Counted from the first letter of the stretch, positions 7,946 to 17,149 are shown. The stretch is 64,000 nucleotides of DNA from an uncultured Lachnospiraceae bacterium (GCA_944381615.1 CALWLT010000035.1:46182-110181), one strand, 5' to 3'. The notes: generated by a model from the sequence alone, not told the origin. Program-made: numbers and translations.

Positions 7946-8854
7946 CTACTGACGGACCGCGCCGATCAGCTCCCGGATATCTTCCACGCCGTAGCGGTCC
8001 ATATACGCCTCGATGCCCTCCACAATCTCCTGCGTCGCGCGCGGATTGTGGAAATTTGCCGTCCCCACCGCCACCGCCGTGGCTCCGGCCAGCAGAAATT
8101 CAATGGCGTCGTCCGCCGTCATGATGCCGCCCATGCCGACGATCGGAAGCGCTACCGCCTGCGCGGTCTGATAGACCATGCGCACCGCCACCGGCTTCAC
8201 GGCAGGCCCGGACAGCCCGCCCGTGCGGTTGGCCAGCGCGAACGTTCTCTTATGAATATCGATCTTCATGCCGGTCAGCGTGTTGATCAGCGACAGCGCG
8301 TCGGCGCCGCCGGCCTCGGCCGCGCGGGCCATCTCCGTAATGTCCGTCACGTTGGGGCTCAGCTTCATGATGACCGGCTGCGCGGCATGGCGCTTTACCT
8401 CCCTGGTTATGGCTTCCACCGCCTTCGGGTTCTGCCCGAAGGCGATCCCGCCCTCCTTGACATTGGGACAGGAAATATTGATCTCCAGCAGATCCACCGG
8501 CTGATCCGAGAGCTTTTCCACCACATCCACGTAATCTTCCGTCGTCTTTCCGCAGACGTTGACGACGATGCGCGTGTCAAACTGCCGCAAAAACGGGATG
8601 TCCCGGGCGGCGAACACCTCGAATCCCGGGTTCTGCAGGCCGATGGCGTTGAGCATCCCGCCGTAGACCTCCGCGATGCGGGGCGTGGGATTCCCGGGCC
8701 ACGGCACATTGGCCACGCCCTTGGTTACCACCGCTCCCAGCCGGTTCAGATCGACCATCTCGCTGTACTCGGCCCCGGATCCGAACGTCCCGGACGCCGT
8801 CATGACCGGATTTTTCAGGGTAACGCCGGCCAGGCTGACTTCTGTCCTTCTCAA
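7946..8854 (-). CDS. pyrD: Dihydroorotate dehydrogenase, type 1B catalytic subunit
   Basis: 302 residues, FMN-binding TIM barrel. The active-site base is Cys129 in [11 protein letters not shown], as in class 1 enzymes (class 2 uses Ser). The [12 protein letters not shown] and GMGGI segments are FMN contacts. It oxidises dihydroorotate to orotate and, with PyrK, passes electrons to NAD+. Start overlaps the pyrK stop by 4 bp, as usual for this obligate complex. Confidence 0.96.
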   Translation of the reverse strand: MRRTEVSLAGVTLKNPVMTASGTFGSGAEYSEMVDLNRLGAVVTKGVANVPWPGNPTPRIAEVYGGMLNAIGLQNPGFEVFAARDIPFLRQFDTRIVVNVCGKTTEDYVDVVEKLSDQPVDLLEINISCPNVKEGGIAFGQNPKAVEAITREVKRHAAQPVIMKLSPNVTDITEMARAAEAGGADALSLINTLTGMKIDIHKRTFALANRTGGLSGPAVKPVAVRMVYQTAQAVALPIVGMGGIMTADDAIEFLLAGATAVAVGTANFHNPRATQEIVEGIEAYMDRYGVEDIRELIGAVRQ

Positions 8855-9615
8855 AACTCCACCTCCTCGGCCGCAAATACCGGCCCGTCCTTGCAGATCC
8901 GCCGGTTATTCACATTGCTGTGCGCGTCCTTCTCCCGCGTCCTGCAGACGCAGGCCAGGCAGGCGCCCACGCCGCAGGCCATCCGCTCCTCCAGCGAAAC
9001 GTAAAGCCGGATCCCCTGCTCCCTGGCGTACTCCTTCAACGCCCGCAGCATCGGCGCCGGGCCGCAGGCGTACATCACGTCCGCCGTAAGCCCTTCCCCG
9101 CGGATCACATCCAGGACGTTTCCCTTCACGCCCGCGCTTCCGTCCTCGGTCGCCACGAACACTTCCCCGCAGGATTCAAACTCGTCCCGCAAAAACAGAT
9201 GCGAATCCCGGTAGCCGAGAATGATCTGCTTTTCGCTGTTGAGCTGCTTGGCCAGCTCCAGCATCGGCGGAATCCCGATCCCGCCGCCGATCAGGAACAC
9301 ATTCTCGCCCTCCATGGGGAACCCGTTGCCCAGCGGGCCCATGATCTCCACCGGATCCCCGGACACCAGGGAAGAAAACTCTTCGGTTCCCGCTCCCGCG
9401 ATGCGGTAAACGAGGCGCAGCCGCTCCTCCTCCGGGTCGATCTCACAGATGCTGATCGGGCGCGGCAGCAGCCGGGAGCCGTCGCGGCAGTAGACGGCGA
9501 TAAACTGACCCGGCCGCGCCTCCTTCGCCATCCCGGTGGTAATCCAGAGGCTGAAAATCCCGGGAGCCAGCTCCTCCTGGCTGTAGACGACCGCAGTTTC
9601 TTTCTTCTGTGCCAT
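8851..9615 (-). CDS. pyrK: Dihydroorotate dehydrogenase electron-transfer subunit
   Basis: 254 residues. The ferredoxin-reductase fold has an FAD-binding RPISIC block near residue 52 and an NAD-binding GGGIGIPPM near 111-118. The C-terminal 2Fe-2S cluster has ligands C214, C219, C222 and C241. It shuttles electrons from FMN in PyrD through the iron-sulfur centre and FAD to NAD+. Sits 10 bp after pyrF and overlaps pyrD. Confidence 0.96.
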   Translation of the reverse strand: MAQKKETAVVYSQEELAPGIFSLWITTGMAKEARPGQFIAVYCRDGSRLLPRPISICEIDPEEERLRLVYRIAGAGTEEFSSLVSGDPVEIMGPLGNGFPMEGENVFLIGGGIGIPPMLELAKQLNSEKQIILGYRDSHLFLRDEFESCGEVFVATEDGSAGVKGNVLDVIRGEGLTADVMYACGPAPMLRALKEYAREQGIRLYVSLEERMACGVGACLACVCRTREKDAHSNVNNRRICKDGPVFAAEEVEF

Positions 9616-9625
9616 GGCTCCTCCT

Positions 9626-10543
9626 TTACAGCACGCGCCCGATGTCGGCGATCATGTCCAGCGTCGCCTGTCTGGACGCCTCCGCAAAATGCTCCGCTCC
9701 GAATTTCGCGTACGCTTCCTTTTTGTAGGCCGCGATGATGCCGCGCGACGAATTGACGATCGCGCCCAGCCCGTCCTCGTTAAAGCACCAGCGCAGATCC
9801 TCGGCCGTACCGCCCTGGGCCCCGTAGCCCGGCACCAGGAAATACGTCCGCGGCATCAGGCGGCGCAGGACCCGGCTCATCTCGGGATACGTCGCTCCCA
9901 CCACGGCGCCCACGTTGCTGTACGCCCCGTCCATGGAAGCCTCGCCCCACTCCACGACCTTCTCCGCCACCAGCTCGTAGAGCGGACGGCCGTCAATTAC
10001 CCGGTCCTGGAACTCGCCGCTGGAGGGATTGGACGTCTTGACCAGGACAAAAATTCCCCGGTCGCACTGATTGCACACATCTACGAACGGCTTCACGCCG
10101 TCGGTCCCCAGATAGGGATTGACCGTGATGTAATCCGTGCCGAAACCGGCGCAGACCGCGTCCCCGACCTGTACCGTGCCGATATGGCCCGCCGCATAAG
10201 CGGCGGAGGTCGAGCCGATGTCGCCGCGTTTCACGTCCCCGATCACGATCAGCCCTTTTTCCTGACAGTAGCGAACCGTCTTCTCATAGACCTTCAGGCC
10301 CTCGATGCCGAACTGCTCGTACATGGCAATCTGAGGCTTTACCGCCGGGATCAGATCCGCCGTGGCGTCTATGATTGCCCTGTTAAACTGCCACACGGCC
10401 TGCGCCGCCCCCTCCAGCGTCTGCCCGTACTCCCCGAAGGCCTTCTCCTTTACCGCGTCCGGGATGTATCCCAGCATCGGATCCAGGCCCACGCAGATCG
10501 GAGCCTTCGTCTTCTGAATCTTTTCAATCAGCTTGCTAACCAT
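9626..10543 (-). CDS. pyrF: Orotidine 5'-phosphate decarboxylase (long, type 2)
   Basis: 305 residues, the longer PyrF class. Catalytic charged cluster D103-x-K105...D108 in IGDVKRGDIGSTS; phosphate/substrate block VGLDPML at residues 18-24. Decarboxylates OMP to UMP. First gene of the pyr operon, with GAGGAGGG before the ATG and a sigma-A promoter about 40 bp upstream. The untranslated leader is only some 30 nt, too short for a PyrR attenuator, so this operon is not regulated that way. Confidence 0.96.
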   Translation of the reverse strand: MVSKLIEKIQKTKAPICVGLDPMLGYIPDAVKEKAFGEYGQTLEGAAQAVWQFNRAIIDATADLIPAVKPQIAMYEQFGIEGLKVYEKTVRYCQEKGLIVIGDVKRGDIGSTSAAYAAGHIGTVQVGDAVCAGFGTDYITVNPYLGTDGVKPFVDVCNQCDRGIFVLVKTSNPSSGEFQDRVIDGRPLYELVAEKVVEWGEASMDGAYSNVGAVVGATYPEMSRVLRRLMPRTYFLVPGYGAQGGTAEDLRWCFNEDGLGAIVNSSRGIIAAYKKEAYAKFGAEHFAEASRQATLDMIADIGRVL

Positions 10544-10582
10544 CGTACCCTCCTCGTCGCTTTCGCTCGTATAATCGCATTT

Positions 10583-10611
10583 ATTCTATCATAAGTAGCC
10601 GGGCGTTTCAA
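10583..10611 (-). promoter_or_regulatory. Sigma-A promoter of the pyr operon
   Basis: Minus strand TTGAAA, 17-bp spacer, TAGAAT, ending 39 bp upstream of pyrF. Confidence 0.65.
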
Positions 10612-10673
10612 CCGATTCAGCGCCGGCGCGGCCGTTTCGCGCCGCGCTTTCCCGCGCCCGTCCGGCGCGCCTG

Positions 10674-11435
10674 TTACCGAAGGTACAGCGTGGCGACGTA
10701 ATCCCCGTTTTTATACGTCTTGGATGCGTACTGCTCCTCCGTCGCCGTCTCCAGCTCCATCCACAGCTCCTCGGCCGCCAGCATGATGTGGGACAGCATG
10801 ACGCCGATGCTGAACTCCCGCATGGCCTGCGCGGCGCGGCCCGGCAGCCGGCTCTTGCGGGCAAACACGTAAATGCGATCCGAGTAGACGATGAAGCGCC
10901 AGGGCTGCGAATTGAAGGCCGACGGCGCGAGCCGCGCCGCCCGCAGGATCGTCTTCATCTGTTCTCCCGCTTCCTCCCGGAAAATGCAGAGTTCATTTAA
11001 CGGCAGCCGCCTGGCCAGCGGGCTCTCCCGGCAGAGACGGCCCTCCGGATAGCCGAACGCGGCCAGCATGATCAGCTGCAGGCCGTTCTTCTTTTTCTGC
11101 GCCGGATGGGAGCCGCCCAGATAGCAGGACCCCAGCCCCTTCGCCGTCAGATAGAGAATCATCTGCTCCATCAGGTAGCCGGCATTCCGCGCCGCGCCCT
11201 CCTCCGGCTCCGAATAGATGGCCAGGTAATACGGCGCGTCCACCTTCCACGGGCCGCGCACCTGCGCCTGACCCTTCGTATTGTCAAGGATCGCCGCCTC
11301 CACGGCGATCCGGTCATTTAACCGCGACGCCTTCGCAAAGTACGAAAGGATCTGGCTGCGCAGTTTTTCCGGCACTTCCCTGCGCAGATATTTCCGGACG
11401 GACTGCCGGCATCCGATTGCCTCGTACAGATTCAT
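10674..11435 (-). CDS. Nitroreductase-family protein
   Basis: 253 residues. The N-terminal IGCRQSVRKYLRREVP and central RAARLAPSAFNSQPWRF motifs mark an FMN-dependent nitroreductase-like fold. It reduces an unknown acceptor with NAD(P)H. Overall it matches the longer nitroreductases with a duplicated-looking N-terminal half; the LGGSHPAQKKKN loop is unremarkable. Start follows AAAAGGGGAGAGG. Upstream of the pyr operon, which has its own promoter, so the association is probably positional. Confidence 0.82.
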   Translation of the reverse strand: MNLYEAIGCRQSVRKYLRREVPEKLRSQILSYFAKASRLNDRIAVEAAILDNTKGQAQVRGPWKVDAPYYLAIYSEPEEGAARNAGYLMEQMILYLTAKGLGSCYLGGSHPAQKKKNGLQLIMLAAFGYPEGRLCRESPLARRLPLNELCIFREEAGEQMKTILRAARLAPSAFNSQPWRFIVYSDRIYVFARKSRLPGRAAQAMREFSIGVMLSHIMLAAEELWMELETATEEQYASKTYKNGDYVATLYLR

Positions 11436-11464
11436 GTTCCCTCTCCCCTTTTCTCAGACCGGCC

Positions 11465-12157
11465 TCAGATCAGGCCGGATACCAGCGGAACCACCGCCAC
11501 GGTCACAAGCCCCGCCACTGCGATGGCCAGGCTGCTCATGGCGCCCTCCGCCTCTCCCAGTTCCAGAGCCCGGCTCGTCCCGATCGCGTGGGCTGCTGTC
11601 CCCAGCGCCAGTCCCTTCGCCACAGGCTCCTCGATCCTGCATATGAAAAACAGCCAGTCCGCAGTCACATTGCCGAAAATCCCGGTCACGATGATGCTGA
11701 CGACCGTCAGTGTCACAATCCCGCCCGCTTCCTCGCTGACGCCCATTCCGATCGCCGTCGTGATGGATTTGGGAAGCAAGGTTACATAATAAACGTGCTC
11801 CAGCTTAAATAACAGCGACATCACATAGATGCTGGCGGCGCTGCCCGCCACGCCGGTCAGGATCGCGGCCGCCACGGCCGCCGCCTGCCGCCTTAAAAGC
11901 TCCAGCTGCCGGTACAGCGGAATCGCCAGGCAGACCGTCGCCGGCGTCAAAAGATAGCTGAGATAATCCGCGCCCCGGCTGTACGCCCCGTACTCAATCC
12001 GAAACACGCTCAGAAACAGAATGACGGCCACGATCGCCACCAGCAGCGGATTGCAGAGCGAAAGCCCCGTCTTCTTCCTCAGCCACATCCCGAACAGGTA
12101 GGCCCCGACGCTCAAAAGCATTCCAAAATACAGGGAGCTTCCCGCAAACGCACTCAT
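11465..12157 (-). CDS. lrgB: LrgB/CidB/YohK-family membrane protein
   Basis: 230 residues, seven or so membrane helices, with the family block LLPKSITTAIGMGVSEEAGG and the C-terminal IGTSRALELGEAEGAMSSLAI. LrgAB-type proteins have been linked to control of murein hydrolases and, in Bacillus and streptococci, to pyruvate uptake and release. Overlaps lrgA by 4 bp (ATGA) and surely acts with it. No LytSR two-component system is seen nearby. Confidence 0.92.
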   Translation of the reverse strand: MSAFAGSSLYFGMLLSVGAYLFGMWLRKKTGLSLCNPLLVAIVAVILFLSVFRIEYGAYSRGADYLSYLLTPATVCLAIPLYRQLELLRRQAAAVAAAILTGVAGSAASIYVMSLLFKLEHVYYVTLLPKSITTAIGMGVSEEAGGIVTLTVVSIIVTGIFGNVTADWLFFICRIEEPVAKGLALGTAAHAIGTSRALELGEAEGAMSSLAIAVAGLVTVAVVPLVSGLI

Positions 12158-12546
12158 CGCCTCTCCTCCCTGTCAGAACTTTCCTCTACCGGCCCGTCCG
12201 CTCCCCTGCGGCGGATGATCGCCTGCGCGACCAGGCCCGTAACCGCCATCACAAACAGCGTCGAGCATCCGTTAATCGCCGCGAACGGAATCAGGACCTG
12301 CCGCATCTGCTCCAGGCTCTCGATCAGCCCCACCCCGGCCGGAATAAATAATAGCGGCATGATCTCCAGGAAAAAATCCCCGACCTCTGCCACATCCGCC
12401 TCGCGGACCCAGCCCGCGCAGAGCAGAAAAAGAAGAAGGAACAGGCCGTACACGCCGGCCGGCACAGGAAGAGACAGCAGGCGGCTAAGAAAATCGCCCG
12501 CCATCGTAATGCCAAAAATAATCGCCGTTCCCTTCAGATACCGCAT
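12154..12546 (-). CDS. lrgA: CidA/LrgA-family holin-like membrane protein
   Basis: 130 residues, four membrane helices with the motif GDFFLEIMPLLFIPAGVGLIE, diagnostic of LrgA/CidA. Forms a membrane complex with LrgB. First gene of the two-gene operon, downstream of the 12589-12617 promoter. The C-terminus is a charged tail (RRRGADGPVEESSDREERR). Confidence 0.92.
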   Translation of the reverse strand: MRYLKGTAIIFGITMAGDFLSRLLSLPVPAGVYGLFLLLFLLCAGWVREADVAEVGDFFLEIMPLLFIPAGVGLIESLEQMRQVLIPFAAINGCSTLFVMAVTGLVAQAIIRRRGADGPVEESSDREERR

Positions 12547-12588
12547 GCCGCCCTGCTCCTTTTTACCCGTCTTTTCCTTTTCCGTTTT

Positions 12589-12617
12589 ATTCTAACACTC
12601 CCCCTATTTTTGGACAA
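12589..12617 (-). promoter_or_regulatory. Sigma-A promoter of lrgAB
   Basis: Minus strand TTGTCC, 17-bp spacer, TAGAAT, 43 bp upstream of lrgA. Confidence 0.55.
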
Positions 12618-12715
12618 TATGAAAAAGTAGCAGATTTTCCCCGCTTTTTCCTCTCATTTTTGCCCGGTCCGTGCGGACGGCGCGCCGCAGAATCCGGCCG
12701 CCGCGGCAAAAGCGG

Positions 12716-12744
12716 TTGTCCCGCTCCCGCGGCGGTGCTATACT
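12716..12744 (+). promoter_or_regulatory. Sigma-A promoter of the GNAT gene
   Basis: Plus strand TTGTCC, 17-bp GC-rich spacer, TATACT, 55 bp before the ATG at 12800. The interval 12547-12799 holds this and the divergent lrgAB promoter. Confidence 0.6.
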
Positions 12745-12799
12745 GTTCTGAAAAGCACGCCGGATCCGTATTTCATTCCGTTCCAGAGGAGGTTGATCC

Positions 12800-13612
12800 A
12801 TGAAAACCATCGTCCGCGCCGATGTCTTAAACGACCGGCAGAAAACAGAGCTCTTCTCCCTGCTCGCCGCCTGCGCGCCGGATCCCGCCCGGCCGCCGGC
12901 GTTTCCTGTCGAGGAAGCGTCCCCCTTCTTTTTTCTCTACAGCGAAGACGGGCCCCAGCCGGCCGCGGTCCTGGCGCTTCTGTCTGAGGACGCCGGATCG
13001 CTGGATCCGGACGAGCCCGTCGAATGCTTTGCCTTTACCCGCCCCGCGCAGCGGCAGAAGGGATTTTTCTCAGCGCTTCTGCAGGAATGCCTTCCCCTTG
13101 TCGGGGAACGCGATCTGCTCTTTCCCTTTTCACACGAAGACGAGGCCGGCCGCCTGGCCCTGGAGGCCGCCGGCGCGGAGATCGCCTGCACCGAATACCG
13201 CATGGAGCGGGCGCTTGACGCCGCGCTTCCCCGCCTTTTACGCGCGCCGCGGCTTTTCCTTGGCTGGGAGGAAACTGCAAAGGCCGGCGTCCTCACTCTT
13301 TCCTGCCGCGCCTTCCTGCGCTCGGATCCCCGGCGGGAAGCCGCCGTCTGCCGGATCGACGTCCCGGACGCGCGCGGCGGCGGGGCCAATCTTCCCGGCG
13401 CGCGCGGCTGCTTTTACGGCTTTCAGGTCGCCCCGGCGCTGCGCGGCCAGAAAATCGGAGAAGAAACGCTTCTTCTTACCCTGAAAGCGCTGCGCGGCCG
13501 GGGCCTCGCCTCCCTCTTCCTCCATGTGAGCAAAGACAATACGGCCGCGCTCGGCCTCTATCAAAAAACAGGGTTCCGGATTACCGAAACCCTGTCGTAT
13601 TACCTTTACTGA
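12800..13612 (+). CDS. GNAT-family N-acetyltransferase
   Basis: 270 residues with two GNAT-like halves. The C-terminal acetyl-CoA site is VAPALRGQKIGEETLL (about residues 213-228), followed by a beta strand and the LYQKTGFRITE motif; the N-terminal half has the matching RPAQRQKGFFSALL. The acceptor is unknown. GAGGAGGTTGATCC precedes the ATG at 12800. The 3' coding end contains a hairpin (CAGGGTT / AACCCTG) and a further AAGCCA/TGGCTT hairpin follows the stop. Confidence 0.82.
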   Translation: MKTIVRADVLNDRQKTELFSLLAACAPDPARPPAFPVEEASPFFFLYSEDGPQPAAVLALLSEDAGSLDPDEPVECFAFTRPAQRQKGFFSALLQECLPLVGERDLLFPFSHEDEAGRLALEAAGAEIACTEYRMERALDAALPRLLRAPRLFLGWEETAKAGVLTLSCRAFLRSDPRREAAVCRIDVPDARGGGANLPGARGCFYGFQVAPALRGQKIGEETLLLTLKALRGRGLASLFLHVSKDNTAALGLYQKTGFRITETLSYYLY

Positions 13613-13666
13613 CCGGCCAGAAGGGAAAGCCATCCCTGGCTTCTGCCCTTTGGGCGCGGCGGGCCG

Positions 13667-14392
13667 CTATCTCTGCACCACGCCGCCTTTTTCCTCGATC
13701 CGGCGGCGGATGTCCAGCATCTTCCAGTCCGTCCCCGCGATGATCTCCGCGCACTTTTTCAGCTCCTCGCCGATCTCCGCGGCGTCCTCCGCATCGAGCT
13801 GCTTTTTGTACTTCAGCTGATGGTCCAGGCTGGCCCAGAAATCCATGGCGATGGTGCGGATCTGAACCTCCACGCGGATCTGCTGTTTGCAGTTGGAAAA
13901 ATAGACCGGCACCTCCAGAATCATGTGGTAACTGCGGTAGCCGTTCTCCTTGGGCGAGCGGATGTAATCCTTGACCGCGATAATCGTCACGTCGTCCTGC
14001 CTCGCCAGCATCCGGCTGATCTCATAAATGTCGTCCACAAACGAACAGATCACACGGATTCCCGCGATGTCGTCCAGATTCTGCCGCATCGACTCCACCG
14101 ACACGGGAAGCCCGCGCCGCTGCAGCTTTTCCACGATGCTGGCCGGCTTTTTCAGCCGCACCTTGATGATCTCGATGGGATTGCGGGAATTGCGGATCGA
14201 CAGCTCGTCGTTCAGCACCTCCAGCTTGGTCTTGACCTCGCGGATCGCGCAGCTGTACTGCATCATGCTCTCCCGAAACTGCTTCGCCGTATTCAGAAGC
14301 TGCTCCGGGACCTCGAACGGCTGCGGCGAATTGACCGCGTAATGGCTGATCCCGCCGTTGGGATTTTCATTCACATTATCCCTGACATTCAT
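13667..14392 (-). CDS. relQ: Small alarmone synthetase, (p)ppGpp synthesis (RelQ/YjbM type)
   Basis: 241 residues from ATG 14392 (GGGGTG six bases upstream; a TTG three codons earlier is the long form). Only the synthetase domain is present: KKPASIVEKLQRRG, GIRVICSFVDDIYEISRML, the ligand-binding KENGYRSYHMI and the catalytic VEVQIRTIAMDFWASLDH (about residues 160-180). No HD hydrolase, TGS or ACT domain. Transfers pyrophosphate from ATP to GDP/GTP, making stringent-response alarmone. Follows the Mrp gene in the folT-bioY-mrp run. Confidence 0.93.
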   Translation of the reverse strand: MNVRDNVNENPNGGISHYAVNSPQPFEVPEQLLNTAKQFRESMMQYSCAIREVKTKLEVLNDELSIRNSRNPIEIIKVRLKKPASIVEKLQRRGLPVSVESMRQNLDDIAGIRVICSFVDDIYEISRMLARQDDVTIIAVKDYIRSPKENGYRSYHMILEVPVYFSNCKQQIRVEVQIRTIAMDFWASLDHQLKYKKQLDAEDAAEIGEELKKCAEIIAGTDWKMLDIRRRIEEKGGVVQR

Positions 14393-14415
14393 TTGCAACA
14401 CCCCGATCTGTCAGA

Positions 14416-15246
14416 TTATTTCAGCGCCTCAATCGCATCCGCCGCCTGATCAAGCCAGGGGCTCTCCACCTTCTCTACCTCGCCCCGGTCCACGCAGGCC
14501 GCGATCTCCGGATTGACCGGAATCCTGGCCAGCACCGGAATCCCGTATCCGGCCGCCGTCTCCTCAATATGGCTCTCGCCGAAGACCGGAATCTTCTTTT
14601 TGCAGTCCGGGCATTCCAGGTAGCTCATGTTCTCTACCAGGCCGAGGATCGGAATATCCATCTTTTTCGCCATATTGACCGCCTTGGCGACGATCATCGA
14701 AACCAGCTCCTGCGGCGAGGTAACGACGATAATCCCGTCCAGCGGCAGCGACTGGAACACCGTCAGCGGCACGTCGCCGGTTCCCGGAGGCATGTCCACA
14801 AACATGTAGTCGATGTCCTTCCAGAGCGCCTCTCCCCAGAACTGCTTGATCACGCCGCCCACGATGGGGCCTCTCCAAATGACCGGATCCGTCTCATGCT
14901 CCAGGATCAGGTTGGAGGAAAGGATCTCCACCCCGGTACGGCTGACGCGCGGAACCATCAGCTGATCCGCCGTAACCCCGACCGAACCGTGCAGGCCGAA
15001 CGCCCGCGGAATCGACGGGCCCGTGATATCGGCGTCCAGAATTCCCACGCGGTAATTGCGCGCCTGCAGCTTGCAGGCCATCAGGGAAGTTACCAGGGAT
15101 TTTCCCACGCCGCCCTTGCCGCTTACCACGCCGATTACCCGGCGCACCGTGCTCTGCGGATTTAACGGTTCCAGAAAGCTCTCCATCGTGCGGCTCTCGC
15201 AGTCCTCGCTGCACGACGCACAGTTATGATTACAGTTCTCGCTCAT
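14416..15246 (-). CDS. Mrp/NBP35-family iron-sulfur carrier ATPase
   Basis: 276 residues. Deviant Walker A GKGGVGKS near residues 44-51, switch blocks DADITGPSIPRAFG and DMPPGTGDVPLTV. An extra cysteine-rich N-terminus (NCNHNCASCSEDCESR) and a C-terminal CPDCKK pair are candidate Fe-S ligands. The family binds and delivers 4Fe-4S clusters to apoproteins. Start with GAGGAG in front. Between bioY and relQ on the same strand. Confidence 0.93.
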   Translation of the reverse strand: MSENCNHNCASCSEDCESRTMESFLEPLNPQSTVRRVIGVVSGKGGVGKSLVTSLMACKLQARNYRVGILDADITGPSIPRAFGLHGSVGVTADQLMVPRVSRTGVEILSSNLILEHETDPVIWRGPIVGGVIKQFWGEALWKDIDYMFVDMPPGTGDVPLTVFQSLPLDGIIVVTSPQELVSMIVAKAVNMAKKMDIPILGLVENMSYLECPDCKKKIPVFGESHIEETAAGYGIPVLARIPVNPEIAACVDRGEVEKVESPWLDQAADAIEALK

Positions 15247-15274
15247 TGTTTTTTCTCCTCTTTCTCTTGTTTTC

Positions 15275-15880
15275 TTATCCGCGCAGTCCCCCGTAAAGCG
15301 ATCCCAGCATCGGCCGCAGCCGTCTCGCCGCCGTAACGGCCAGCACGCAGAGGACGTAATCCGGAATCATGGTCGGCAGGCAGTAGACGGCAAAAAGCGT
15401 CCCCCAGCCGACCGGCTGCGCCATGAAAAGGCGGCTGATCAGGAAAAACCAGATCATGCCTGCCCCATAATACAGAAAATACCCGGCCGTAGCCGTCAGA
15501 AGAAGCGCTCCCGCCCGGCACGGCCTGCGCATCTCCGTCAGCCGCCCCATCGCCCACGCGGCCAGGGCGAAGCCGAGCAGGAAACCGAACGTCGGCTTCA
15601 GCAGGTAGGCCGGGCCGCCGCCCCGTGCAAAGACGGGAACGCCCAGAAGCCCGATCAGCAGATACGCCGCCACGCTCAGGAACGCGCGCCGCGATCCCAG
15701 CAAAAGCCCCGCCAGCAGCACAAAGAACCACTGCAGCGTAAAATTCATCGTGTCCGCCCCCGCCGGGATCACGACCCGGATAAACGCTCCCACCGTGATC
15801 AGCGCGGCAAACAGGCCGCACACCGCCAGATCCCTGGAAAGCTCCCGGCTCTGCGCCGCCGTCTTCTCCCTCAGTCTCAT
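15275..15880 (-). CDS. bioY: ECF transporter S component, biotin (BioY)
   Basis: 201 residues, six membrane helices. BioY signature ARGGGPAYLLKPTFGFLLGFALAAWAMG is clear. Captures biotin and docks to the shared ECF EcfA/EcfT module, which is not in this window. 15 bp after folT and therefore probably in the same transcript, under the same leader. Confidence 0.93.
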   Translation of the reverse strand: MRLREKTAAQSRELSRDLAVCGLFAALITVGAFIRVVIPAGADTMNFTLQWFFVLLAGLLLGSRRAFLSVAAYLLIGLLGVPVFARGGGPAYLLKPTFGFLLGFALAAWAMGRLTEMRRPCRAGALLLTATAGYFLYYGAGMIWFFLISRLFMAQPVGWGTLFAVYCLPTMIPDYVLCVLAVTAARRLRPMLGSLYGGLRG

Positions 15881-15895
15881 TCTCTTCCTTTCTCT

Positions 15896-16459
15896 TTATC
15901 CCAGCTGGAACCGGCGGATGGCCCGCACCAGGCCGGCGCTCTCCAGCTTGCGCGCGATGACGTAAAAGAGCGCCGATTCTACCGGCCACATCAGGATGTT
16001 TTTCAGAAGCCGCGCCGGAATCAGCACCAGGACCGCCTTCCCCGACATCATCGAAAGCCACAGCGTGCCCAGGCAGACGTTGCAGATGACCGCCACCAGG
16101 AAATGGCCCGCGAGCGCCCGCCGGAATGTGAGCGGCCGCCGGTAGAGCACCGTCCCGTAGATCACGCCGGCCAGGATCGCGTTCAGGGTAAAGCCCGGGA
16201 AATAGCCGCCCGTCGGCTTGACGACGTAGCGCACCAGATCGAGGACGCCGCCGTATACGGCGCCGGTTACCGGCCCGAACAGGTAATAGACAAACTGGTT
16301 GACCACGCTCCCGAACCCGATCTTCAGATAGGGCCCTGCCTCGATCGTAAAGTATCCCAGAATTACGGAGACAGCCATCAGCATGGCGGCCGTCGTGACC
16401 GTCCGCACCCGTCTCAGTTCCCGGTACGATTCACGGTACAGTTCAGCCATTTTTCGCAT
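15896..16459 (-). CDS. folT: ECF transporter S component, folate (FolT)
   Basis: 187 residues from ATG 16459, which follows a perfect AAAGGAGG; the longer frame to 16498 has no ribosome site and runs through the regulatory leader. Six helices; family motifs ...GPYLKIGFGSVVNQFVYYLFGP and VVKPTGGYFPGFTLNAI fit folate S components. Takes up folates together with the housekeeping ECF module. A THF riboswitch upstream independently supports the substrate. Confidence 0.92.
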   Translation of the reverse strand: MRKMAELYRESYRELRRVRTVTTAAMLMAVSVILGYFTIEAGPYLKIGFGSVVNQFVYYLFGPVTGAVYGGVLDLVRYVVKPTGGYFPGFTLNAILAGVIYGTVLYRRPLTFRRALAGHFLVAVICNVCLGTLWLSMMSGKAVLVLIPARLLKNILMWPVESALFYVIARKLESAGLVRAIRRFQLG

Positions 16460-16465
16460 AAAAAA

Positions 16466-16507
16466 TACCTCCTTTTCTGCAGATCTCTCGAACCACATCA
16501 GGAGATA
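16466..16507 (-). promoter_or_regulatory. Shine-Dalgarno sequestration element of folT
   Basis: The folT ribosome site AGGAGGTA (16466-16473) can pair over 8 nt, one G-U, with TATCTCCT at 16500-16507. The latter lies a few bases 3' of the riboswitch P1 stem, so it is a candidate translational expression platform. Confidence 0.5.
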
Positions 16508-16521
16508 TCGCTATCTACGAT

Positions 16522-16616
16522 GCAGCGGGATGCGGGATACCGACCGCGGACTGCTCCTTCGTCCGGCTGACAACTCCCTGTTCAGCCGGCACTTAACGCC
16601 TGTATCCCTACTCTGC
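16522..16616 (-). ncRNA. Tetrahydrofolate (THF) riboswitch, class I
   Basis: On the minus strand the folT leader has the THF-riboswitch order: closing stem GCAG/CTGC with AGAGTAG, stem GGGATAC/GTATCCC, the conserved GCGTTAAGTG, a strong CCGGCTGA/TCAGCCGG hairpin, ACGAAGGAGC, a GCGGTC segment and finally GCATCCCGC. These are the conserved joining regions of the class that binds reduced folates and controls folT in Firmicutes. High folate should lower FolT production. Bases 16617-16714 upstream show nothing else. Confidence 0.88.
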
Positions 16617-16714
16617 GTTCTCTATTTGCTTCTCCAGTATAGCACAATATTTTCACTTTGCAAGTGCCGGGGCGCCTTTTATCCGGGGCGGCAGAAACGC
16701 CGCCCGCGCCTCTT

Positions 16715-17149
16715 TCAGATCCCGCTCTCCTCCTGCTGCGTATACTCGCGGAACGCCCGGTCCATCTCGATATAATTGCGCTTCAGCGATACCGGTTTCC
16801 CGTCCCGCGTCAGGAAGCAGTGACGGCTCTCGCCCACGCAGCGCAGCTGCCCGCTCTCCTTATCGAGCACCGTGTATTCCATCGTCATGCGGATCCCGTT
16901 GTATTCCTTCAGATGCACCAGGATCTGCACCGTCTCCCCGAACCGGACCATGCTCTTATATTCGCAGTGTACGGAAAGAACCGGGCTGATGATCCCCTGC
17001 TTTTCCATCACGTCGTAGCCCATCCCCATCTGATCCATCAGATCGATCCGGGCCTCCTCGAACCAGTGGAGATAATTGGCATGATGGATAATCCCCATCT
17101 GATCCGTCTCATAATACTGCGCCCTGTGCTCGTAAATTCTTCGTCCCAT
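16715..17149 (-). CDS. Acyl-CoA thioesterase, hotdog fold (YbgC/FadM-like)
   Basis: 144 residues from ATG 17149, which has AAAGGAGAG in front; an 80-codon upstream extension is GC-rich spacer. Signature YYETDQMGIIHHANYLHWFEEAR holds the catalytic Asp (D16) of 4-hydroxybenzoyl-CoA-thioesterase-like enzymes. Hydrolyses acyl-CoA thioesters; chain preference unknown. 83 bp downstream of the HPr-like gene on the same strand. Confidence 0.9.
   Translation of the reverse strand: MGRRIYEHRAQYYETDQMGIIHHANYLHWFEEARIDLMDQMGMGYDVMEKQGIISPVLSVHCEYKSMVRFGETVQILVHLKEYNGIRMTMEYTVLDKESGQLRCVGESRHCFLTRDGKPVSLKRNYIEMDRAFREYTQQEESGI

Noticed and set aside
10544..10673. PyrR attenuator or pyrimidine leader ahead of pyrF
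   Set aside because: Predicted leader is about 30 nt with no anti-terminator/terminator pair.
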